Part shown: positions 54,312 to 64,000 of the stretch, one piece after another
Numbering within the stretch: position 1 is the stretch's first letter
How the letters are laid out: every line of letters starts with the position of its first letter
DNA from: Streptomyces californicus
GTDB taxonomy: Bacteria; Actinomycetota; Actinomycetes; Streptomycetales; Streptomycetaceae
Direction of reading: 5' to 3'
Assembly: GCF_000717645.1 (NCBI RefSeq)
Contig: NZ_JNZZ01000017.1
Coordinates: 124,001-188,000 of the forward strand
DNA length: 64,000 nucleotides
The notes under the pieces: generated by a model
What the model was told of the DNA's origin: nothing
Seen by the model: the letters and a program-made list of their open reading frames with translations, nothing else
Databases searched by the model: none
Made by a program: the position numbers and the translations under genes

Positions 54312-54347
54312 TAACACGCACCGCCTCTTCGTCACGCCCGGGAAACA
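54312..54347 (+). promoter_or_regulatory. GlnR box upstream of amtB
   Basis: GTCAC-n6-GAAAC (54332-54347) matches exactly the GlnR consensus half gTnAC-n6-GaAAC of Streptomyces, and GTAAC (54312) begins a weaker second half 20 bp upstream. amtB-glnK-glnD is the classic GlnR-activated operon under nitrogen limitation. The box lies 125 bp before the amtB start. Confidence 0.8.
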
Positions 54348-54396
54348 CCGTGCGGCATCCCATGAAACGGCTCTGAGCCAATCTCGTGGCTCATAA

Positions 54397-56160
<1,764 letters not shown>

Positions 56161-56190
56161 CCGACGGCCCACGAACGGAAGGCAGCGCGG

Positions 56191-58650
56191 GTGACGAGTA
56201 CCGAAGCGACCACCGAAACCGAAGGCTCGGGACCCAGCGGCTACGCGGCGGCCCGGCTGCGCCTCCTCCAGCAGGAGGCGCGGTCCGGGCCGCCGCGCCG
56301 TGCGGCCCTCGCCCGCCTCACCGACGACTGGCTCACCGGCCTCTTCACGGCCGCCGCCACCCGTACCGGGGTGCGCGGCGCCGCCCTCGTCGCCGTCGGC
56401 GGCTACGGGCGCGGCGAACTCTCCCCGCGCAGCGACCTCGACCTGCTCCTGCTGCACGACGGCAAGGCGGACCCGGCCGCCCTCGCCGCCCTCGCGGACG
56501 CCGTCTGGTACCCGGTCTGGGACCTGGGCATCGCCCTCGACCACTCCGTACGCACCCCCGCCGAGGCCCGGAAGACCGCCGGCGAGGACCTCAAGGTCCA
56601 GCTCGGCCTGCTCGACGCCCGCCCGGTCGCCGGCGACCTCGGCCTCGTCGCCTCCCTGCGCACCGCGATCCTCGCCGACTGGCGCAACCAGGCCGCCGGA
56701 CGGCTCCCCGCCCTCATCGCGCTCGGCCGGGAACGCGCGGAACGGGCGGGCGAGCTCCCGTTCCTCCTGGAACCCGACCTCAAGGAGGCCCGCGGCGGCC
56801 TCCGCGACGCCACCGCCCTGCGCGCCGTCGCCGCCTCCTGGGTCGCCGACGCCCCCCGCGAAGGGCTCGACCGGGCGCGCCGCACCCTCCTCGACGTCCG
56901 CGACGCCCTCCACCTCACCACCGGACGCGCCACCGACCGCCTCGCCCTCCAGGAACAGGACCAGGTCGCCCGAGCGCTCGGCCTGCTCGACGCCGACACC
57001 CTGCTGCGCCAGGTCTACGAAGCCGCGCGCACGGTCTCGTACGCCACCGACGTCACCTGGCGCGAGGTCGAGCGGGTCCTGCGCGCCCGCTCCGCCCGCC
57101 CGAAGCTGCGCGCCCTGCTCACCGGCGGCCTCGGCGCCAGGCCCGCCCCCGAGCGCGCCCCGCTCGCCGACGGCGTGGTGGACGCGGACGGGGAAGTGGT
57201 CCTCGCCCGCGCCGCCCGCCCCGAACGCGACCCCGTCCTCACCCTGCGCGCCGCCGCGGCCGCCGCCGAGGCCGGACTCCCGCTCTCCCGCCACCTCGTA
57301 CGCCACCTGGCGGCCACCGCCCGGCCGCTGCCGGTGCCCTGGCCCCCCGAGGCCCGCGAGGAACTGGTCACCCTGCTCGGCGCGGGCGAGGCCACCGTCC
57401 CCGTCTGGGAGGCCCTGGAGGCGGAGGGGATCATCACCCGGCTGCTGCCCGACTGGGAACGTGTCCACTGCCGCCCCCAGCGCAACCCCGTCCACACCTG
57501 GACCGTCGACCGGCACCTCGTGGAGACCGCCGTCCGCGCCGCCTCCCTCACCCGCCGCGTCCACCGCCCCGACCTGCTCCTGGTCGCCGCCCTCCTGCAC
57601 GACATCGGCAAGGGGTGGCCCGGCGACCACTCCGTGGCCGGCGAGGTCATCGCCCGCGACATGGCCACCCGGATCGGCTTCGACCAGCAGGACGTGGGCG
57701 TCGTCGCCACTCTCGTACGCCACCACCTGCTGCTCGTCGAGACCGCCACCCGGCGCGACCTCGACGACCCCGCCACCGTCCAGGCCGTCGCGGCGGCCGT
57801 GGGCAGCGCCTCCACCCTGGAGCTGCTGCACGCCCTCACCGAGGCCGACGCCCTCGCCACCGGGCCCGCCGCCTGGAGCACCTGGCGCGCCTCACTCGTC
57901 GCCGACCTGGTCAAACGCGTCACGGCCGTGTTCGCCGGGGAGCTCCCCGATGAGCCCGTCGAGGACGCGCCCGGCACCGAGCACGAACGGCTCGCCGTCG
58001 AGGCCCTGCGCACCGGCGGGCCCGTCCTCACCCTGCACACCCGAACCGAGGACCCCGACGGGGACGGCGAGGTCGCACCGGTCGGCGTCGAACTCCTCAT
58101 CGCCCTGCCCGACCGCCCCGGCGTCCTGCCCGCCGCCGCGGGCGTCCTCGCCCTCCACCGCCTCACCGTCCGCTCCGCCGACCTGCGCGCGCTGGAACTG
58201 CCCGACGAGGTGGGGGAGCGGACGGACCTGCTCCTGCTCAGCTGGCGGGTGGCCGCCGAGTACGGCTCCCTCCCGGAGGCCGCCCGCCTCCGCGCCGACC
58301 TCGTACGCGCCCTGGACGGCTCCCTGGACATCCGCGCCCGGCTCGCCGAACGGGAGGCCGCCCAACCCCGCAGGCGCGGGGTGAAGGCCCCGCCGCCCCG
58401 GGTCGCCGTCGCCGCCGCGGGCTCCCGCCGCGCCACCGTCATCGAGGTCCGCGCCCAGGACGCCCCCGGCCTGCTGCACCGCATCGGCCGGGCCCTGGAG
58501 GAGAGCGCGGTACGGGTGCGGAGCGCCCATGTCTCCACCCTCGGCGCCAACGCCGTGGACGCCTTCTACGTCACCGGCGCCGACGGCGAACCCCTGCCCC
58601 CGGAACGGGCCGCCGAGGTGGTCCGGGAGGTCGAGAAGGCCCTCGGCTGA
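56191..58650 (+). CDS. glnD: PII uridylyl/adenylyltransferase GlnD
   Basis: An 819-residue bifunctional enzyme that modifies PII and removes the group. The nucleotidyltransferase motif is GGYGRGELSPRSDLDLLLL (about 70-88), the HD hydrolase motif is LLVAALLHDIGKG (about 466-478), and two ACT domains (about 630-700 and 750-819) end the protein. In S. coelicolor GlnD adenylylates GlnK at Tyr51 instead of uridylylating it; sequence alone does not show which. GTG at 56191 opens the gene. It is last in the amtB-glnK-glnD operon. Confidence 0.96.
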   Translation: MTSTEATTETEGSGPSGYAAARLRLLQQEARSGPPRRAALARLTDDWLTGLFTAAATRTGVRGAALVAVGGYGRGELSPRSDLDLLLLHDGKADPAALAALADAVWYPVWDLGIALDHSVRTPAEARKTAGEDLKVQLGLLDARPVAGDLGLVASLRTAILADWRNQAAGRLPALIALGRERAERAGELPFLLEPDLKEARGGLRDATALRAVAASWVADAPREGLDRARRTLLDVRDALHLTTGRATDRLALQEQDQVARALGLLDADTLLRQVYEAARTVSYATDVTWREVERVLRARSARPKLRALLTGGLGARPAPERAPLADGVVDADGEVVLARAARPERDPVLTLRAAAAAAEAGLPLSRHLVRHLAATARPLPVPWPPEAREELVTLLGAGEATVPVWEALEAEGIITRLLPDWERVHCRPQRNPVHTWTVDRHLVETAVRAASLTRRVHRPDLLLVAALLHDIGKGWPGDHSVAGEVIARDMATRIGFDQQDVGVVATLVRHHLLLVETATRRDLDDPATVQAVAAAVGSASTLELLHALTEADALATGPAAWSTWRASLVADLVKRVTAVFAGELPDEPVEDAPGTEHERLAVEALRTGGPVLTLHTRTEDPDGDGEVAPVGVELLIALPDRPGVLPAAAGVLALHRLTVRSADLRALELPDEVGERTDLLLLSWRVAAEYGSLPEAARLRADLVRALDGSLDIRARLAEREAAQPRRRGVKAPPPRVAVAAAGSRRATVIEVRAQDAPGLLHRIGRALEESAVRVRSAHVSTLGANAVDAFYVTGADGEPLPPERAAEVVREVEKALG

Positions 58651-58663
58651 CCGCGTACCGACG

Positions 58664-58693
58664 GCCCTCGCCCGGCAGTGTCCGGGCGAGGGC
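58664..58693 (+). terminator. Terminator after glnD
   Basis: GCCCTCGCCCGG and its complement form a 12-bp stem around CAGTGT, 14 bp after the glnD stop. Confidence 0.85.
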
Positions 58694-58772
58694 TTGGCGT
58701 TCTCCGGGGGGCGGATACCCTGGAGGGCGATTGACCAGCCCCCGACCCCGACCCTGAGGACCGACGAGCGCC

Positions 58773-60326
58773 GTGTTCGATACTCTCTCCGACCGCCTTA
58801 GCGCGACCTTCAAGAACCTCAGGGGCAAGGGCCGCTTGTCCGAGGCGGACATCGACGCCACGGCACGCGAGATCCGTATCGCCCTGCTGGAAGCCGACGT
58901 CGCCCTGCCCGTGGTCCGGGCCTTCATCGCCAACGTGAAGGAGCGGGCGCGCGGCGCCGAGGTCTCCCAGGCGCTGAACCCCGCCCAGCAGGTCGTCAAG
59001 ATCGTCAACGAGGAGCTCGTCTCCATCCTCGGCGGCGAGACCCGGCGGCTGCGGTTCGCCAAGACCGCCCCCACCGTGATCATGCTCGCCGGCCTCCAGG
59101 GCGCGGGCAAGACGACGCTCGCCGGAAAGCTCGGCCTCTGGCTCAAGGGCCAGGGCCACTCCCCGCTGCTCGTCGCCTGCGACCTCCAGCGCCCCAACGC
59201 CGTCAACCAGCTGAGCGTCGTCGCCGAGCGCGCCGGCGTCGCGGTCTACGCCCCCGAGCCGGGCAACGGCGTCGGCGACCCGGTCCGGGTTGCCAAGGAC
59301 TCCATCGAGTTCGCCAAGGCCAAGGTCCACGACATCGTCATCGTCGACACCGCCGGCCGCCTCGGCATCGACCAGGAGCTGATGCGGCAGGCCGCGGACA
59401 TCCGCGACGCCGTCAGCCCCGACGAGATCCTCTTCGTCGTCGACGCCATGATCGGTCAGGACGCGGTCAACACCGCCGAGGCGTTCCGCGACGGCGTCGG
59501 CTTCGACGGCGTGGTGCTCTCCAAGCTCGACGGCGACGCCCGCGGTGGCGCGGCCCTGTCGATCGCCCACGTCACGGGCAAGCAGATCATGTTCGCGTCG
59601 AACGGCGAGAAGCTGGAGGACTTCGACGCGTTCCACCCGGACCGGATGGCCTCCCGCATCCTCGACATGGGTGACCTCCTCACCCTGATCGAGCACGCGG
59701 AGAAGACGTTCAGTCAGGAAGAGGCCGCCAAAATGGCCTCGAAGCTCCAGTCGAGCAAGGGCGGGAAGGACTTCACCCTCGACGACTTCCTGGCCCAGAT
59801 GGAGCAGGTCCGCAAGATGGGCTCCATCTCCAAGCTGCTCGGGATGCTGCCCGGCATGGGGCAGATCAAGGACCAGATCAACAACATCGACGAGCGCGAC
59901 ATCGACCGCACCGCCGCGATCATCAAGTCGATGACGCCCAAGGAGCGCGCCGAGCCGACGATCATCAACGGCTCCCGCCGCGCCCGTATCGCCAAGGGCT
60001 CCGGCGTCGAGGTCTCCGTGGTCAAGAGCCTGGTGGAGCGCTTCTTCGAGGCCCGCAAGATGATGTCGAAGATGGCCCAGGGCGGCGGCATGCCCGGAAT
60101 GCCGGGGATGCCCGGCATGGGTGGCGGCCCCGGCCGGCAGAAGAAGCAGGTCAAGCAGGCCAAGGGCAAGCGCAAGAGCGGCAACCCGATGAAGCGCAAG
60201 GCCGAGGAGCAGGCCGCGGCCGCCCGCCGCGAGCAGGCCGCCCAGAACGGCGGCGCGCTCGGACTGCCCGCCGCGCAGGACGGCAAGAACTTCGAGCTGC
60301 CGGACGAGTTCAAGAAGTTCATGTAG
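58773..60326 (+). CDS. ffh: Signal recognition particle protein Ffh
   Basis: A 517-residue SRP54 GTPase that binds the 4.5S-type RNA and signal sequences co-translationally. N domain (1-85), G1 GLQGAGKTTLAGKLG (about 107), G3 DTAGRLGID, G4 SKLDGDARGG, and a methionine-rich M domain (about 330-450: MEQVRKMGSISKLLGMLPGMGQIKD, RKMMSKMAQGGGMPGMPGM). The tail is Lys/Ala-rich. GTG at 58773 begins FDTLSDRLSATFKNLRG, the normal N-terminus. Transcribed alone, with a strong terminator. Confidence 0.97.
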   Translation: MFDTLSDRLSATFKNLRGKGRLSEADIDATAREIRIALLEADVALPVVRAFIANVKERARGAEVSQALNPAQQVVKIVNEELVSILGGETRRLRFAKTAPTVIMLAGLQGAGKTTLAGKLGLWLKGQGHSPLLVACDLQRPNAVNQLSVVAERAGVAVYAPEPGNGVGDPVRVAKDSIEFAKAKVHDIVIVDTAGRLGIDQELMRQAADIRDAVSPDEILFVVDAMIGQDAVNTAEAFRDGVGFDGVVLSKLDGDARGGAALSIAHVTGKQIMFASNGEKLEDFDAFHPDRMASRILDMGDLLTLIEHAEKTFSQEEAAKMASKLQSSKGGKDFTLDDFLAQMEQVRKMGSISKLLGMLPGMGQIKDQINNIDERDIDRTAAIIKSMTPKERAEPTIINGSRRARIAKGSGVEVSVVKSLVERFFEARKMMSKMAQGGGMPGMPGMPGMGGGPGRQKKQVKQAKGKRKSGNPMKRKAEEQAAAARREQAAQNGGALGLPAAQDGKNFELPDEFKKFM

Positions 60327-60344
60327 CCGGTACGGCGTACGTAC

Positions 60345-60382
60345 GCGTAAGGGGCGCCCTTGAGAGAGGGCGCCCCTTACGC
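60345..60382 (+). terminator. Terminator after ffh
   Basis: GCGTAAGGGGCGCCCT and its complement form a 16-bp stem around TGAGAG. It also lies just downstream of the convergent methyltransferase gene. Confidence 0.9.
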
Positions 60383-60416
60383 GCGTCCGGGCCCGGCCCG
60401 GCGGGCTCCGTGCCGC

Positions 60417-61301
60417 TCAGGTCACGCAGACCAGATAGCGGAAGACGTTCGGCATCCACACCGTGCCGTCCGGCCGCCGATGCGGATGCAGGGCCTCCGC
60501 GACCTCCTTCTCCACCTGGGACCGGTCCGTGGCCCGCACGGCGGCGTCGAAGAGCCCGGTGGACAGCAGGCCGCGCACCGCGCTGCCCACGTTCGCGTAG
60601 CCGAACGGGCAGGACACCCGCCCCGAACCGTCCGGCCGCAGCCCGGCCCGCGCCGCCACGTCCTCCAGGTCGTCCCGGAGGGTGGGCCGCCACCTGCCCG
60701 GCTCCGTACGCGGCGGCCGCGCCGAATCCGCCAGCCGCGCCGCCACGCGCAGCACGTCCGCCGTGGCGCAGCGCTCGGGCGGACCCCAGCCGGTCAGCAC
60801 CACCGACGCGCCCCGGACCGCCAGCGGGACGGCCGACCGCAGCGCCGGTACCAGCCCCTCGGAGTCCCCGGCCGCGCAGCCGATCGGCTCGAACACCGTG
60901 ATCAGGTTGTACGGGGCGCCGTCCGCGGCGGACGGCGCGGGGCTCCCGTCCTCCATCAGCCGGGCCCGGCCCCCGGCCGGGTGCGGGGAGTGCGCGGGCG
61001 TCTCGTCCCCGTCGGCGCCGGGCAGCAGCCGCGTACGGGCCAGCGCCAGGCGCTCCCGGTCCGAGTCCACCCCCGTCACGTGCGCCCCCCGGGCCGCCGC
61101 GACGAGCATCGCGAGGCCCGAGCCGCAGCCCAGGGCGAGCATCCGGGTGGCGGCTCCGACCTCCATCCGGTCGTACACCGCTTCGTGGAGGGGGGCGAGC
61201 ATGCGTTCCTGGATCTCGGCCCAGTCGCGTGCGCGGCTACCGGCGTCCGCCGGCGCGGGGGCGCCCGCGTACGGCTGGTTCCGGACGAGCGTTGGTGTCA
61301 T
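60417..61301 (-). CDS. SAM-dependent methyltransferase-like protein
   Basis: A 294-residue class I methyltransferase fold. MLALGCGSGLAMLVAAARGAHVTGVDSD is motif I and post-I; DLEDVAARAGL and FGYANVGSAVRG are C-terminal. The substrate is unknown; the C-terminal half resembles antibiotic-type small-molecule methyltransferases. A Gly/Pro/Ala-rich stretch (about 97-125) interrupts the fold. ATG at 61301 opens MTPTLVRNQPYAG; the open frame upstream runs into a large DNA palindrome and is not coding. Confidence 0.8.
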   Translation of the reverse strand: MTPTLVRNQPYAGAPAPADAGSRARDWAEIQERMLAPLHEAVYDRMEVGAATRMLALGCGSGLAMLVAAARGAHVTGVDSDRERLALARTRLLPGADGDETPAHSPHPAGGRARLMEDGSPAPSAADGAPYNLITVFEPIGCAAGDSEGLVPALRSAVPLAVRGASVVLTGWGPPERCATADVLRVAARLADSARPPRTEPGRWRPTLRDDLEDVAARAGLRPDGSGRVSCPFGYANVGSAVRGLLSTGLFDAAVRATDRSQVEKEVAEALHPHRRPDGTVWMPNVFRYLVCVT

Positions 61302-61918
61302 GGAAAAGGCCCCAATCCGCCAAGAGGTTCGGTCGTGCCCGAGTGGACGTCCCCCGCGTGCGGGTGCTCGGCACCCCGTAAGGGCCGTCCCGCAATTCCC
61401 GGCGGGCGCACGACGACAGCCACGGCACCTCGCCGCGTTGTCGAAACGCCCGAATACGTCCAGTATTCGGGCGCATCTCCGCCGTGCGATGCACCGCATC
61501 TGACGCCGTGCGCTGATCCACCGGGAGTTGCGGGACAACCCTTAGCCAGGGAACTGCGCATCCGCCGTTCCGTCCAGGGGTTGTGGAGCTGTGCTTGCGT
61601 GCCCCGGTCGTGCGCCCCGTCCCGTGCTGCTCTCCGACCCAGTCTTACCCGACATCCGGCACCGGGCACGTCGAGCGGCGGCACGGGTACTCTTCCGGGC
61701 GGGATCCGTCAGGTGCGCCGCCCGCCCGCGCTCCCTACGCGCGAGCCCCCCGGCGTACCGCACGCTGTGCACCAGCTTGGTGCGAGCTGTGCGTCTTCTC
61801 CGCAGTTCTGCGTACCCGCCCTCGTCCGGACGCATCAACGCCGACTGACTGGTACGTGCAAATTATTTGGGATGCCCCGGAATAGGAACACCGGAGCCCT
61901 CGGGCTCGTTGTCACGAC
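61302..61918. other. Intergenic region with 164-bp imperfect palindrome
   Basis: About 617 bp without a supportable gene. 61380-61543 is a nearly symmetric element (separate entry). 61544-61830 is GC-rich with nothing recognised; 61850-61890 is AT-rich and probably the promoter of the HEXXH protein gene. Confidence 0.7.
61380..61543. repeat. 164-bp imperfect palindrome centred on CGCCCGAATAC-n5-GTATTCGGGCG
   Basis: The core 61447-61473 is a perfect 11-bp inverted repeat around GTCCA. Outer arms 61380-61402 and 61521-61543 pair at 20 of 23 positions, and the parts between share weaker symmetry, so the whole can fold into a long stem or cruciform. No coding potential is seen. Confidence 0.85.
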
Positions 61919-62512
61919 GTGAGCACGACACCACCTGTACTTGCCGCAGAGCTGGCGCAGGCGTGGGCCGACATTCAGCGGTACCACCCCGAGCTGCCCG
62001 ATCTCGCCGCCCCAGAGTCCCTGATCGGAGAGTCCTCGTCCGCCTGTGGCGCCGAGCTCTCCTTCGAGCGACTGCTCCACGAGGCAGTCCACGGCATCGC
62101 CGCCGCGAGAGGTGTCCGCGACACCTCCCGCGCCGGCCGCTACCACAACCGACGCTTCCTCGCGATCGCCGAGGAGCTGGGCCTCGATCACGCCGAGGAG
62201 CCCCACCCCAGCAGCGGATTCTCGCTGGTCACGCTGAATCCCGAAGCCAAGCGCCGGTACCGCCCGACCACCGAACGGCTGCAGCGCGCCCTGAAGGCGC
62301 ACACCGTCGCCACCGCCGCCGACACCAAGCGCTCCTTCCGGGGGCCCGCCGCCCGGCACGGTTCCTCCGGGGGCGGCGTGCGGGTCAAGGCCGTCTGCGA
62401 GTGCGGGCGCAACGTCCGCGTCGTCCCGTCGGTCCTGGCGCAGGCGCCGATCGTCTGCGGCGGCTGCGGCAAGCCGTTCCGGATCCCGGAAGCGGCGGTC
62501 GCGGTGGGGTGA
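61919..62512 (+). CDS. SprT-like HEXXH zinc protein with C-terminal zinc ribbon
   Basis: A 197-residue protein. The first half carries RLLHEAVHGIAAARGVRDTS-RAGRYHNRRF: His54, Glu55 and His58 form an HEXXH metallopeptidase motif, and His76 in GRYHNRRF is a candidate third ligand, as in SprT-like domains. The second half ends in a four-cysteine cluster (C160, C162, C180, C183), as in a zinc ribbon. By family analogy it may be a DNA- or protein-linked metalloprotease, but no activity is known. GTG at 61919 follows an AT-rich promoter patch; no ribosome site is obvious. Similar proteins occur in actinobacterial chromosomes and mobile elements. Confidence 0.8.
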   Translation: MSTTPPVLAAELAQAWADIQRYHPELPDLAAPESLIGESSSACGAELSFERLLHEAVHGIAAARGVRDTSRAGRYHNRRFLAIAEELGLDHAEEPHPSSGFSLVTLNPEAKRRYRPTTERLQRALKAHTVATAADTKRSFRGPAARHGSSGGGVRVKAVCECGRNVRVVPSVLAQAPIVCGGCGKPFRIPEAAVAVG

Positions 62513-62527
62513 GCCGATGTGGTGTGG

Positions 62528-62533
62528 CACAAT
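62528..62533 (+). promoter_or_regulatory. CACAAT -10 box of the rpsP operon
   Basis: TGGCACAATGG resembles -10 regions of Streptomyces ribosomal promoters and lies about 140 bp upstream of rpsP, leaving a long leader. The -35 box is not clear. Confidence 0.4.
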
Positions 62534-62671
62534 GGCTAGCTGTACTCGACAGTCGCACAGGACCCCTCTCTCCTCCGGCTGACGCGTCCATCGGGCACTC
62601 CGAGTACCGCAACCCCACGTGGCATCTTCGTTGTGCCCAACCACGTCAGAGACACAGGAGACACCACTTCC

Positions 62672-63112
62672 GTGGCAGTCAAGATCAAGCTGAAGCGTCT
62701 GGGCAAGATCCGTTCGCCTCACTACCGCATCGTCGTCGCCGACTCCCGCACCCGCCGTGACGGCCGGGCCATCGAGGAGATCGGCCTGTACCACCCGGTG
62801 CAGAACCCCTCGCGCATCGAGGTCAACTCGGAGCGTGCGCGGTACTGGCTGTCCGTCGGCGCCCAGCCGACCGAGCCGGTTCTCGCGATCCTGAAGCTCA
62901 CCGGTGACTGGCAGGCCCACAAGGGTCTCCCGGCCCCCGCGCCGCTGCTGCAGCCGGAGCCCAAGGCTGACAAGCGCGCGCTGTTCGAGGCGCTGTCCGC
63001 GGACGGCGACGAGGCCAAGGGCGAGGCCATCACGCCCAAGGCCAAGAAGTCCGACAAGAAGGCGGACGAGGCTGCTGACGCTGCCGCGTCCACCGAGTCG
63101 ACCGAGGCCTGA
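62672..63112 (+). CDS. rpsP: 30S ribosomal protein S16
   Basis: A 146-residue S16. [40 protein letters not shown] is the highly conserved N-terminal part. The last 45 residues are a Lys/Glu/Ala-rich extension common in actinobacteria. GTG at 62672 is preceded by AGGAG at 11 bases. It starts the rpsP-khpA-rimM operon. Confidence 0.97.
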   Translation: MAVKIKLKRLGKIRSPHYRIVVADSRTRRDGRAIEEIGLYHPVQNPSRIEVNSERARYWLSVGAQPTEPVLAILKLTGDWQAHKGLPAPAPLLQPEPKADKRALFEALSADGDEAKGEAITPKAKKSDKKADEAADAAASTESTEA

Positions 63113-63114
63113 GC

Positions 63115-63354
63115 ATGCTCGAGGAGGCTCTCGAGCACCTCGTGAAGGGCATTGTCGACAACCCCGACGACGTGCAGGTTGCCGAGCGCACCCTGCGGCG
63201 CGGGCGCGTGCTGGAGGTCCGGGTCCACCCGGACGACCTCGGCAAGGTGATCGGCCGCAACGGCCGCACCGCTCGCGCCCTGCGTACGGTCGTGGGTGCC
63301 ATCGGCGGCCGCGGTATCCGTGTCGACCTCGTCGATGTGGACCAGGTTCGCTGA
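63115..63354 (+). CDS. khpA: KH-domain RNA-binding protein KhpA (YlqC family)
   Basis: A 79-residue single KH domain. The GxxG loop is IGRNGRTARALRTVV, flanked by LEEALEHLVKGIVDNPDDV and a C-terminal beta-strand. It binds RNA broadly and in other Gram-positives pairs with KhpB. ATG at 63115 follows rpsP by 2 bp; the order rpsP-khpA-rimM is strongly conserved and links it to ribosome maturation. Confidence 0.95.
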   Translation: MLEEALEHLVKGIVDNPDDVQVAERTLRRGRVLEVRVHPDDLGKVIGRNGRTARALRTVVGAIGGRGIRVDLVDVDQVR

Positions 63355-63377
63355 TCAGCGAGTTGAACACCGGCCAG

Positions 63378-63409
63378 GGCCGGGGAGGGCCTTCGGGCCG
63401 TCCCCGGCC
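63378..63409 (+). terminator. Hairpin between khpA and rimM
   Basis: GGCCGGGGAGGGCC pairs with a nearly exact complement around TTC, followed by TTTG. It may partly attenuate transcription into rimM. Confidence 0.6.
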
Positions 63410-63484
63410 TTTGTCGTCGGCCACCCGGGCCTCCGGACGTTTCCGTGACGGGCCGGCGTCCCCACCCACCAATCGGAGAACAGC

Positions 63485-64000
63485 GTGCAGTTGGTAGTCG
63501 CGCGGATCGGCCGCGCCCACGGCATCAAGGGCGAGGTCACCGTCGAGGTACGAACGGACGAGCCGGAGCTGCGGCTCGGCCCCGGCGCCGTCCTGGCCAC
63601 CGAACCGGCGGCGACGGGCCCGCTGACGATCGAGGCCGGCCGGGTCCACAGCGGCCGGCTCCTGCTGCGCTTCGAGGGCGTACGCGACCGGACCGCTGCC
63701 GAGGCCCTGCGCAACACCCTGCTGATCGCCGATGTGGACCCGGACGAACTCCCCGAGGAGGAGGACGAGTTCTACGACCACCAGCTGATCGACCTCGACG
63801 TGGTGCTCGCCGACGGCACCGAGATCGGCCGGATCACCGAGATCTCCCACCTGCCCTCCCAGGACCTGTTCATCGTGGAGCGCCCCGACGGCAGCGAGGT
63901 GATGATCCCCTTCGTCGAGGAGATCGTCACCGAGATCGATCTGGAGGAGCAGCGCGCGGTCATCACCCCGCCGCCCGGCCTGATCGACGAGAGCGAGGCC
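63485..64000 (+). CDS. rimM: Ribosome maturation factor RimM (3' end outside window)
   Basis: 172 residues are visible up to the end of the window without a stop codon, so the gene is truncated by the window. [24 protein letters not shown] is the N-terminal RimM domain; [15 protein letters not shown]...[10 protein letters not shown] and [11 protein letters not shown] form the PRC-barrel domain, bringing the protein close to its natural end. RimM binds S19 during 30S head maturation. GTG at 63485 starts 130 bp after khpA. Confidence 0.95.
   Translation, partial: MQLVVARIGRAHGIKGEVTVEVRTDEPELRLGPGAVLATEPAATGPLTIEAGRVHSGRLLLRFEGVRDRTAAEALRNTLLIADVDPDELPEEEDEFYDHQLIDLDVVLADGTEIGRITEISHLPSQDLFIVERPDGSEVMIPFVEEIVTEIDLEEQRAVITPPPGLIDESEA

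Noticed and set aside
61583..61885. Plus-strand ORFs of 85-100 residues between the palindrome and the HEXXH gene
   Set aside because: No consistent codon bias or ribosome site, Arg/Pro/Ala-rich, and mutually overlapping frames.

Overview
The window is a high-GC actinobacterial chromosome segment, almost certainly Streptomyces. Evidence: strong GC3 bias, many GTG starts, leaderless genes with TANNNT boxes directly before the start codon, a complete conservon (cvnA-B-C-D), NsdA, HupS-type HU with a Lys/Ala tail, SepIVA/DivIVA-like protein and GlnK/GlnD beside AmtB. The order accBE - cvn - gltX - tRNA Gln/Glu - ndgR - leuCD - hup - cofC - gpsA - ddl - thiL - rpmB - recG - coaD - rpmF - rnc - mutM - smc - glcP - ftsY - nsdA - amtB/glnK/glnD - ffh - rpsP - rimM matches, from memory, a core region of the S. 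coelicolor chromosome (around SCO5535-SCO5593). It is therefore mostly conserved core, with accessory-looking material at the left end and in a few intergenic gaps.

Layout. 0-5.7 kb: repeats, then two divergently transcribed secreted glycoside hydrolases, a Tat-exported GH64 beta-1,3-glucanase and a 1290-residue GH101 endo-alpha-N-acetylgalactosaminidase, sharing a 394-bp control region with a 14-bp palindrome of the CebR/LacI type. 5.9-7.8 kb: acyl-CoA carboxylase beta and epsilon subunits (accB, accE). 7.9-13.3 kb: conservon on the minus strand. 13.9-17.2 kb: a small duplicated peptide gene, FAH-family hydrolase, gltX and a HAD phosphatase. 17.3-17.8 kb: five tRNA genes (Gln-Glu-Glu-Gln-Glu). 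17.9-22.5 kb: MerR/DUF4188 pair, then ndgR divergent from leuC-leuD. 22.6-30.6 kb: hup, cofC, acyltransferase-gpsA-ddl, DUF3515 lipoprotein, Lrp-like RAM protein, thiL-thiD, rpmB. 30.9-40.5 kb: FakA/DAK-like kinase, recG, rsmD-coaD, SepIVA-like, yceD-rpmF-rnc, mutM, HxlR regulator. 40.6-50 kb: secreted CAP protein, acyP, small coiled-coil protein, smc, glcP-like sugar permease, LLM oxidoreductase. 50.2-60.4 kb: ftsY, prim-pol domain protein, nsdA, amtB-glnK-glnD, ffh. 60.4-64 kb: methyltransferase, a large DNA palindrome, HEXXH zinc protein, rpsP-khpA-rimM (rimM runs off the end).

Functional groups: membrane and wall synthesis (accBE, acyltransferase, gpsA, ddl), targeting (ftsY, ffh), nitrogen control (GlnR-type box, amtB-glnK-glnD), chromosome structure and repair (hup, smc, recG, mutM), ribosome and RNA maturation (rpmB, rpmF, rpsP, rimM, rsmD, rnc, khpA), branched-chain amino acid control (ndgR-leuCD), and developmental regulators (conservon, nsdA, rnc/absB type).

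I did not find a convincing new multi-gene system. The items that most deserve a second look are: a 164-bp imperfect palindrome beside a small HEXXH/zinc-ribbon protein; a 60-residue peptide made of a duplicated ANPRRT motif next to the conservon; an unusual low-complexity insert in the SMC hinge; 30-bp repeats starting at the smc stop codon; perfect palindromes upstream of rpmB, the LLM oxidoreductase, nsdA and the glycosidases; and a probable CTG start for the YceD-like gene. All functional calls rest on motif and family recognition by eye; no database search was run.
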